NCBI GenBank assembly: GCA_002435335.1
Contig: DJMI01000166.1
Coordinates: 1-5,538 of the forward strand
Direction: 5' to 3'
Length of the DNA stretch: 5,538 bases
DNA from: Nitrosomonas sp. UBA6494
GTDB taxonomy: Bacteria; Pseudomonadota; Gammaproteobacteria; Burkholderiales; Nitrosomonadaceae
Under the pieces are notes generated by a model. It made no database searches and was not told the origin of the DNA. It saw only the letters and a program-made list of their open reading frames with translations. The first letter of the stretch is position 1. Every line of letters begins with the position of its first letter. Below, in pieces: positions 1-4,344 of this stretch. The position numbers and the translations under genes are program-made.

Positions 1-127
1 TAAGCAGCTCTTCCAATGAAGCATTGGGGAGATCGGATTTTGACCGATTGATGGTTTGAGCGATACCGCCTGAGGTAACAGATAGCAGCATGATACCCAA
101 CAGGAGGAAAAAAAATCTAATACTCAT
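1..127 (-). CDS. Exported protein, N-terminal part (probable TonB-dependent receptor)
   Basis: Reading the minus strand from an ATG at 127-125 gives 42 codons that stay open to the window edge, so the rest of the gene lies to the left. An in-frame TAA (130-128) sits directly before the ATG, so this is the earliest possible start. No convincing Shine-Dalgarno sequence precedes it. The protein begins MSIRFFFLLLGIMLLSVTSG, a short basic n-region and a hydrophobic core, followed by a plausible signal peptidase I site after the Ala of GGIA-Q (about residue 23). The mature part contains LPNASLEELL; a 'SLEELL/M' stretch soon after the signal peptide is typical of a group of TonB-dependent outer-membrane receptors, where it usually continues into a NIEVTSVS-type sequence. 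Export is well supported. The receptor call is an inference from about ten residues, and another exported protein remains possible. Confidence 0.55.
   Translation of the reverse strand, partial: MSIRFFFLLLGIMLLSVTSGGIAQTINRSKSDLPNASLEELL
109..121. repeat. 13-bp direct repeat, left copy
   Basis: The string AAAAAAATCTAAT occurs here and again at 960-972 in the same orientation. The two copies bracket nearly all of the gene-poor AT-rich segment. The left copy lies inside the first codons of the minus-strand exported protein. Seven of the 13 bases are a poly-A run, so chance is a real alternative. Confidence 0.4.
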
Positions 128-166
128 TTATGAATAACTGATTATTTTTATTGTTTGGCCTATTAG

Positions 167-295
167 CAAAAATTGAATTGGCTGGAAGAAAAAGCGATCA
201 GTGGAAAAACCTGCAAGTATCTAGGGGAGCGTTATGCCGATTAATTAGTAGCTGATATTAAAGAATTCTATTTGCGAGAGCTTGCTGAGCAATGA
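167..295 (+). pseudogene. Gene remnant, unknown family (fragment 1)
   Basis: One plus-strand frame reads QKLNWLEEKAISGKTCKYLG, then ERYAD, a TAA stop at 242-244, and then LVADIKEFYLRELAEQ before a TGA at 293-295. The composition on both sides of the TAA is that of an ordinary soluble helical protein (many E, K, L, A), and replacing TAA by GAA would give a smooth YADELVADIKEF. This suggests the C-terminal end of a decayed gene with one nonsense mutation. The frame has no start codon with a ribosome site, and it is blocked upstream by a TAG at 164-166. I do not recognise the family. A chance open stretch is possible but less likely given how protein-like it looks. Confidence 0.35.
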
Positions 296-326
296 AAAAT
301 TGATAAGAATTGAATCCAATTTCATA

Positions 327-444
327 ATTGACGAAAAACAGATGCGGTAATCCAGTAGATTTAGAAGCATTAACGGTAATACAGCCGTTTTTACTTAGAC
401 TACGCGATGAAATTACAGTATTAAGATCACTGATTGAGTCTTAA
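327..444 (+). pseudogene. Gene remnant, unknown family (fragment 2)
   Basis: From 346 to 441 one frame reads GNPVDLEALTVIQPFLLRLR followed by DEITVLRSLIES, and ends at a TAA (442-444). It looks like the amphipathic C-terminus of a real protein. Just upstream, in a different frame (327-347), IDEKQMR-like codons run into it, which suggests a single-base frameshift near 346. No usable start or ribosome site exists in the frame, and it is closed by a TAA at 325-327. It lies in the same orientation as fragment 1 and may belong to the same or a neighbouring ancestral gene. Family not recognised. Confidence 0.35.
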
Positions 445-593
445 AAAATCCATCGGACGCAGCATAGTTATTCTTTGATGGAGAGTATAGTTCAAATACA
501 AAATTTCCGGCATTTATTGTTAAATATTATTACAATTGAAAGTGTTATGTATAAGATCAAGAATAAGCGCTTGGGATGATGGATTTATTGTGA

Positions 594-971
594 GCCAGGC
601 CTGTCATTGGCGATACAGTAGCGGTAATTTCTTTGCTATCACCGGAAAAGCAAAAAGGATTGATGCTGAATGATTGTGTTATTGCTCGAGTCCAAGATCC
701 AGCTTATTCGGTCGAGGTTTTTAAAATAATGATGCATATTTCCTCAATTTTTCGTTGCATAGTTTAACTATGTGCTCAAAAAATAGAAAAATCAGCCCAT
801 TATCTTCTACTTGGTTTGCTAAGATTACTTAAGTCCGGCAGATTCCAAGAAATAAATTACAATGCTGTAGCGGAAGGGAGTTTTTTTGCTAGTAGTTATC
901 GAGTTAATAGGTTCCGAGTAATGCGCTGCACACGAGCATCAAATCAGTCATTGAGTCACAAAAAAATCTAA
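594..971 (+). pseudogene. Gene remnant, unknown family (fragment 3)
   Basis: A single plus-strand frame begins after a TGA (591-593) and reads ARPVIGDTVAVISLLSPEKQ, continues through KGLMLNDCVIARVQDPAYSV and EVFKIMMHISSIFRCIV to a TAA at 765-767. In the same frame it resumes with LCAQKIEKSAHYLLLGLLRL and ends with SLSHKKI at a TAA (969-971). Both halves look like translated protein (a beta-rich first half, a leucine-rich helix in the second) and share one frame, so a nonsense mutation at 765 is plausible. The frame is also the frame of the following antitoxin gene. No start codon with a ribosome site is seen. I cannot assign a family. Confidence 0.35.
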
Positions 972-972
972 T
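960..972. repeat. 13-bp direct repeat, right copy
   Basis: Exact second copy of the 13-bp string at 109-121, located about 57 bases before the start of the antitoxin gene. It contains the TAA (969-971) that ends the last decayed reading frame. It could mark an insertion or deletion junction, or be a chance match in AT-rich DNA. Confidence 0.4.
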
Positions 973-1028
973 GGAATGATATCGATGATAATTTTCTTAT
1001 ACCAAGTCAAATCAATTTTTACGAAAAT

Positions 1029-1379
1029 ATGATGTTATCCAGTGTTGATCAATCTCAACTTTGTAAACCCAATCCAAAAGTTAGATTATCGGCTCGAGAA
1101 ATCGAGATCATCCGCACGACTGTGCATCACTTGCTGGGCGATGATGCACGGATTCACATCTTCGGTTCCCGAGCAAAGATGGATGAAAAGGGCGGAGATA
1201 TCGATATTTTGATCGAAACGGAACAAAAACTCGTTGATCGTGTTTCGATTGCGTGCCGATTGACCAGCCAATTGCAGATGCAACTTGGTGATCAAAAAAT
1301 AGATGTCGTCATCATCGATCCGGAAACACCGGAGCAGCCGATTCATCAAATAGCACACCAAACCGGAGTGATGCTTTGA
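1029..1379 (+). CDS. mntA: MntA-like nucleotidyltransferase antitoxin
   Basis: A 116-residue minimal nucleotidyltransferase of the MNT/pol-beta superfamily. The signature GSRAKMDEKGGDIDI (46-60) supplies Gly46-Ser47 and the metal-binding Asp57 and Asp59, and IDVVIID (91-97) supplies the third carboxylate, Asp92. In the known MntA/HepT pairs this enzyme neutralises the partner RNase by transferring AMP from ATP onto a tyrosine of the toxin. All residues needed for that are present, so it is probably active. The domain proper begins near residue 18 (VRLSAREIEII); the first 17 residues look like a non-conserved extension. ATG codons at 1029 and 1032 are the only usable starts, as the frame upstream to the TAA at 969-971 has no ATG, GTG or TTG. 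The Shine-Dalgarno sequence is weak or absent. The stop overlaps the start of the next gene by 4 nt, typical of this module. The family call is firm; the toxin-antitoxin role comes from the pairing. Confidence 0.88.
   Translation: MMLSSVDQSQLCKPNPKVRLSAREIEIIRTTVHHLLGDDARIHIFGSRAKMDEKGGDIDILIETEQKLVDRVSIACRLTSQLQMQLGDQKIDVVIIDPETPEQPIHQIAHQTGVML
1365..1368 (+). promoter_or_regulatory. Ribosome binding site for the TTG-started toxin gene
   Basis: GGAG lies inside the last codons of the antitoxin gene, 7 bases before the TTG at 1376. This spacing, together with the absence of an ATG or GTG in the toxin frame nearby, decides the toxin start. It implies that toxin translation is coupled to translation of the antitoxin. 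Confidence 0.6.
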
Positions 1380-1885
1380 CAACGGATATACTCAAAATCG
1401 AATCGATTCGATTGCTGGCGCTACTGAAAATTGTTTATCGTGAAGGCGTGTTGCTGTTGAAAACGGATGCGCGATTATTTATTGCGGAGCTTGATGCTGC
1501 TTGGGTAGAGCGATTAGAAAACGATGATGATCTGGCGGAACGTTTGGATGCATTCGTGTCTCGTTTTGGACGCATGCAGGATACCGTGGGAGATAAATTG
1601 ATACCCGCGCTGCTTAAGGTAATGGCTGAAAAAACCGGCAGTGCCTTGGATAATCTGAACCGGGCTGAGAAACTGGGTTTGTTGCCGTCGGTCGAGCAGT
1701 GGCTCGAGACGCGCAATTTGCGTAATCGATTGATTCACGAATATATGTTCGATACCGAAGAATTTGCGCAAGCACTCAATAAAGCGCACGCGGCGGTTTC
1801 ATTGCTGGTTGCAACGTACAACAGCATCAATCATTATGCTCGCTCGCGTGTTTCAGCGGATGAATGGCCGGCGTTATTACCCTAG
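1376..1885 (+). CDS. hepT: HepT-like HEPN ribonuclease toxin
   Basis: A 169-residue, mostly helical protein whose key motif is ETRNLRNRLIHEY (111-123). Within it, Arg116-x4-His121 is the HEPN RNase signature, with the usual polar residue after the Arg (Asn117), and His121-x-Tyr123 completes the RX4HXY form seen in HepT toxins. In characterised pairs, Arg and His carry out RNA cleavage and the Tyr is the residue AMPylated by MntA to silence the toxin. Both are intact here, so an active and controllable toxin is predicted. The start is TTG, overlapping the antitoxin stop (TTGA), with GGAG 7 bases upstream. The protein is longer than the roughly 130-145 residues common for HepT; the extra length appears spread over the N-terminal helices (LLLKTDARLFIAELDAAWVE region) and a C-terminal tail after residue 155. 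Pairing, gene order and motif make the family call strong; the exact RNA target is not visible. Confidence 0.85.
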   Translation: MTTDILKIESIRLLALLKIVYREGVLLLKTDARLFIAELDAAWVERLENDDDLAERLDAFVSRFGRMQDTVGDKLIPALLKVMAEKTGSALDNLNRAEKLGLLPSVEQWLETRNLRNRLIHEYMFDTEEFAQALNKAHAAVSLLVATYNSINHYARSRVSADEWPALLP

Positions 1886-1892
1886 GGAGAAG
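1884..1892 (+). promoter_or_regulatory. Ribosome binding site that fixes the sucC start
   Basis: AGGGAGAAG overlaps the toxin stop codon and ends 8 bases before the ATG at 1901. It is too close to serve the in-frame GTG at 1892, which it overlaps. This supports the ATG start giving MKIHEYQAK, the usual N-terminus of the family. Confidence 0.7.
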
Positions 1893-1900
1893 TGAAACCG

Positions 1901-3097
1901 ATGAAAATCCACGAATACCAAGCCAAAGAAATTTTACGCCGATACGGTGTTGCGACGCCGCAAGGCATTGCCTGTTTCAGCGTCGATGAAGCAGTGAATG
2001 CGGCAAAACAATTAGGTGGCGATGTTTGGGCGGTGAAGGCGCAGATTTATGCCGGCGGGCGCGGTAAGGGTGGCGGCGTTAAAGTGGCGCGGTCACTGGA
2101 TGAAGTGCGGCAGCGTGCCGGAGAGATTTTAGGCATGCGATTGGTGACGCATCAAACAGGACCGGAGGGACGGATCGTGCACCGTTTGTTCATCGAGCAG
2201 GGCGTGAAAATCGACAAGGAATATTACGCCGGCATGGTGGTTGATCGGCGCCAGCAGCGCGTGTGTTTGATGGCGAGTTCTGAAGGCGGTATGGATATTG
2301 AGAAAGTTGCCGCTGAGACGCCGGATAAGATTCATAAAGTATTCATTGATCCGGTTGCCGGGTTGACGACGCAACAAGCGCAAGACATCGCGCAGAAAAT
2401 CGGCATTCCATCGCAATGCGTGCCGCAAGCAGTGGCATTGCTGCAAGGATTGTACCGGGCATTTGATGAAACCGATGCGTCGCTGTTGGAGATCAATCCA
2501 CTGGGGTTGGTAAATGGCGATCAAGTGATGGCGCTCGATGCCAAAATGAATTTCGACGACAATGCATTGTATCGGCATCCAGACATTGTGGCGCTGCGCG
2601 ATTTGGATGAAGAAGATCCGGTTGAGATCGAAGCGGCAGAGCATGAGTTGTCCTACATACCGTTGGATGGCAATATCGGTTGTCTGGTAAACGGCGCGGG
2701 GTTGGCGATGGCGACAATGGATATTATCAAGCTGTACGGCGGTAATCCGGCGAATTTTCTCGATGTCGGCGGCGGTGCCACGGCGGAAAAGGTTACCGAA
2801 GCCTTCAAATTGATGCTGCGCAATCCGAAGTTGCAGGCGATTCTGGTCAATATTTTCGGCGGTATTATGAAATGCGACGTGATTGCGCAAGGCGTGGTTG
2901 CAGCGGCGCGTGAGGTGCAATTGACCGTGCCGCTGGTGGTGCGACTAGAAGGTACCAACGTCGAGCTCGGTAAAAAGATTCTGGCCGATTCCGATTTGAC
3001 CATTATTTCGGCAGGTAACATGGCCGATGCGGCGCAAAAGGCGGTGAATGCGGCGAAGTCGAAACCGTCTTCGTGCGGTTGTCAGTGTCAATCTTAA
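1901..3097 (+). CDS. sucC: Succinyl-CoA synthetase (ADP-forming), beta subunit
   Basis: With SucD this cytoplasmic enzyme interconverts succinyl-CoA + ADP/GDP + Pi and succinate + CoA + ATP/GTP in the TCA cycle. The 398-residue protein has an N-terminal ATP-grasp domain (to about 235; nucleotide loop AGGRGKGGG at 51-59) and a C-terminal CoA-ligase domain (about 255-385; DGNIGCLVNGAGLAMATMD 256-274, NFLDVGGGA 285-293, VNIFGGIMKCD 316-326). LLEINP (195-200) and ALDAK (211-215) carry Glu197, Asn199 and Asp213, which match the E. coli catalytic and Mg-binding positions even in numbering. The start at 1901 gives the family N-terminus and fits the ribosome site. The toxin gene ends 15 bases upstream and sucD begins 13 bases downstream, so co-transcription is likely. 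Oddity: about ten extra residues end in CGCQC (392-396), absent from E. coli SucC (388 aa). Malate-CoA ligase MtkA is a close relative, but the sequence reads more like SucC. Confidence 0.96.
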   Translation: MKIHEYQAKEILRRYGVATPQGIACFSVDEAVNAAKQLGGDVWAVKAQIYAGGRGKGGGVKVARSLDEVRQRAGEILGMRLVTHQTGPEGRIVHRLFIEQGVKIDKEYYAGMVVDRRQQRVCLMASSEGGMDIEKVAAETPDKIHKVFIDPVAGLTTQQAQDIAQKIGIPSQCVPQAVALLQGLYRAFDETDASLLEINPLGLVNGDQVMALDAKMNFDDNALYRHPDIVALRDLDEEDPVEIEAAEHELSYIPLDGNIGCLVNGAGLAMATMDIIKLYGGNPANFLDVGGGATAEKVTEAFKLMLRNPKLQAILVNIFGGIMKCDVIAQGVVAAAREVQLTVPLVVRLEGTNVELGKKILADSDLTIISAGNMADAAQKAVNAAKSKPSSCGCQCQS

Positions 3098-3098
3098 C

Positions 3099-3103
3099 AG
3101 GAG
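3099..3103 (+). promoter_or_regulatory. Ribosome binding site that fixes the sucD start
   Basis: AGGAG sits between the two subunit genes, 7 bases before the ATG at 3111. The open frame extends further back into sucC, but only this ATG has a ribosome site and gives the family N-terminus MSILINRNS. Confidence 0.8.
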
Positions 3104-3110
3104 CCGAATC

Positions 3111-3986
3111 ATGTCCATACTTATCAACCGTAACAGTCGTGTCATTACTCAAGGCATTACCGGTAAAACCGGTCAGTTTCATACTCGCATGTGCCGCGAT
3201 TACGCCTTTGGTAAGGAATGTTTCGTCGCCGGTGTCAATCCGCGCAAACCTGGCGAGGATTTTGAAGGCATTCCGGTGTTTGCCACCGTTAAGGAAGCCA
3301 AGCAGCAAACCGGTGCGAGTGTGTCGGTGATTTATGTGCCGCCACCGTCTGCCGCGGCAGCGATCGACGAGGCAGTGGAGGCGGAGCTGGATTTGGTAAT
3401 ATGCATCACCGAAGGCATTCCGGTGCGCGACATGATCCGCACGCGCTACAACATGCAAGGCAAGAAAACCCGTCTGATCGGCCCGAATTGTCCCGGAATC
3501 ATCACGCCGGACGAGCTCAAGATCGGCATCATGCCGGGATATATCCATAAAAAAGGACGCATCGGCGTGGTTTCCCGTTCCGGTACTTTGACTTACGAAG
3601 CGGTTGCACAATTGGGGGAATTGGGTTTAGGGCAATCCACCTGCATCGGTATCGGCGGCGATCCGGTCAATGGACTGAAACACCTGGATGTAATGCAATT
3701 ATTCAACGACGACGACGAAACCGATGCGGTGCTGATGGTCGGCGAGATCGGCGGCAGCGACGAGGAAGACTGCGCACGCTGGATCAAGGACAACATGCGC
3801 AAACCGGTAGTAGGTTTTATCGCCGGTGTCACCGCACCGCCCGGAAAACGCATGGGGCATGCCGGGGCGATTATTTCCGGCGGCAAAGGAACCGCGCAAG
3901 AAAAACTCGATGTGATGGAAGCTTGCGGTATCAAAGTTACGCGTAATCCGGCGGAAATGGGTAAACTGTTGCAATCTGTGCTGTAG
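3111..3986 (+). CDS. sucD: Succinyl-CoA synthetase, alpha subunit
   Basis: Alpha subunit of the TCA-cycle enzyme; it binds CoA and carries the phosphohistidine that relays phosphate to the nucleotide on SucC. The 291-residue length is normal for the family. In order: N-terminal CoA-binding Rossmann domain with ITQGITGKTGQFHT (12-25), IYVPPPSAA (74-82) and CITEGIPV (98-105); GPNCPG (124-129); then the ligase domain with GVVSRSGTLTYE (152-163), GIGGDP (180-185), GEIGG with Glu212 (E. coli Glu208), and GKRMGHAGAI, where His250 corresponds to the phosphorylated His246 of E. coli. All expected residues are present, so the enzyme should be functional. The wording (MCRDYAFGKECFVAGVNP, NGLKHLDVMQLFNDD) is close to betaproteobacterial SucD. 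It follows sucC by 13 bases with its own good ribosome site, the usual subunit operon. MtkB (malate-CoA ligase) is the only near alternative. Confidence 0.97.
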   Translation: MSILINRNSRVITQGITGKTGQFHTRMCRDYAFGKECFVAGVNPRKPGEDFEGIPVFATVKEAKQQTGASVSVIYVPPPSAAAAIDEAVEAELDLVICITEGIPVRDMIRTRYNMQGKKTRLIGPNCPGIITPDELKIGIMPGYIHKKGRIGVVSRSGTLTYEAVAQLGELGLGQSTCIGIGGDPVNGLKHLDVMQLFNDDDETDAVLMVGEIGGSDEEDCARWIKDNMRKPVVGFIAGVTAPPGKRMGHAGAIISGGKGTAQEKLDVMEACGIKVTRNPAEMGKLLQSVL

Positions 3987-4012
3987 CAACAAGGAAAAAG
4001 GAAGTCATATTC

Positions 4013-4342
4013 ATGCATTACCGCTTATCGTTTTTTGTCATGTGCACGGCATTGGTGGTGGCAGCCTGCGGCAGCGTGCCGACATACCCAACTGCGCCGA
4101 CTGTTCAACAACCCATTCCGGGTAAAAAGCCAGTGAGACCATCAGGTCCGTTACCGGAAAGCGCAAAACCCAAATACAACTTGACCGGTTATCCACCAAG
4201 CACGCAGCAAGGCTATATCGATGGTTGCGAGACCGCTAAAAACACAAGCTGGGCGTTCAAGGATTTGAACCGCTATGACAAAGACGGGCAATATCGCATG
4301 GGCTGGGATGACGGCTTCTCCATGTGCAAACTGAAGAAATGA
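4013..4342 (+). CDS. Small lipoprotein of unknown function
   Basis: A 109-residue protein with a lipoprotein signal: MHYR, hydrophobic core, then the lipobox VAAC with Cys19 as the predicted lipidation site. Residue +2 is Gly, not Asp, so outer-membrane sorting by the Lol pathway is expected if enterobacterial rules apply. Residues 20-60 are Pro/Thr/Lys-rich and probably a flexible tether. The folded part is short: GYIDGC (67-72), a polar helix with LNRYDKDGQYR, then GWDDGFSMC (97-105). Cys72 and Cys105 lie in two similar Gly-aromatic-x-Asp-Gly motifs and could form a disulfide. I recall this Gly-x-x-Asp-Gly-Cys ... Gly-Trp-x-Asp-Gly pattern in small hypothetical proteobacterial proteins, but know no function. 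AAGGAAG (3998-4004) lies 8 bases before the ATG. The gene sits 26 bases after sucD and its stop is 2 bases before the likely dacB start, which suggests a shared transcript with envelope genes. Confidence 0.85.
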   Translation: MHYRLSFFVMCTALVVAACGSVPTYPTAPTVQQPIPGKKPVRPSGPLPESAKPKYNLTGYPPSTQQGYIDGCETAKNTSWAFKDLNRYDKDGQYRMGWDDGFSMCKLKK

Positions 4343-4344
4343 TC

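Larger units (their letters stand above)
128..1028. other. AT-rich stretch without an intact gene
   Basis: About 900 bases separate the minus-strand exported protein from the plus-strand toxin-antitoxin pair. The base composition is clearly more AT-rich than the genes to the right: for example 481-540 has 14 G/C of 60, while 2041-2100 inside sucC has 39 of 60. No open frame of useful length with a start and ribosome site is present. The plus strand does contain protein-like stretches in changing frames (entered separately), interrupted by stop codons, which suggests decayed genes. The promoters for the divergent genes on either side should also lie here. A GATAAT at 987-992 resembles a -10 box for the toxin-antitoxin operon, but no properly spaced -35 box is visible. 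I see no tRNA, CRISPR array, insertion-sequence end or strong terminator hairpin. Confidence 0.6.

Noticed and set aside
566..573. 8-bp palindrome AAGCGCTT as an operator
   Set aside because: It is isolated and short, inside decayed DNA and far from any gene start; expected by chance.
478..579. Short 33-codon open frame beginning MESIVQIQNF
   Set aside because: It has no ribosome site and no recognisable motif, and lies in AT-rich decayed DNA. It may be another remnant but cannot be supported as a gene.
987..992. GATAAT as a -10 promoter box for the TA operon
   Set aside because: The nearest -35-like sequence (TTGAGT at 951-956) is 30 bases away, too far. AT-rich DNA produces such matches by chance, so it is mentioned but not entered as a promoter.
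128..1028. Possible tRNA, CRISPR array, or insertion sequence
   Set aside because: No cloverleaf-like conserved TTCGA arm context, no spaced repeats, and no terminal inverted repeats or transposase motifs could be found by reading both strands.
1086..1382. Minus-strand open frame opposite the antitoxin gene
   Set aside because: The plus-strand frame carries complete nucleotidyltransferase motifs; the opposite frame shows none.
1892..1900. GTG at 1892 as the sucC start
   Set aside because: It overlaps the Shine-Dalgarno sequence itself; the ATG at 1901 gives the family N-terminus with proper spacing.
2129..2920. Long minus-strand open frame of 263 codons antisense to sucC
   Set aside because: It lies fully opposite a well-conserved gene, its translation is rich in His, Arg, Gln and Cys with no recognisable motif, and it has no sign of its own ribosome site. 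It is a composition effect of the sucC codons.
3048..3110. Upstream start for sucD inside the end of sucC
   Set aside because: The added 21 residues are Arg-rich and unlike the family; the ATG at 3111 has an AGGAG at correct distance.
3003..3611. Minus-strand open frame of 202 codons spanning the sucC/sucD junction
   Set aside because: It is antisense to both subunit genes and has no family resemblance.
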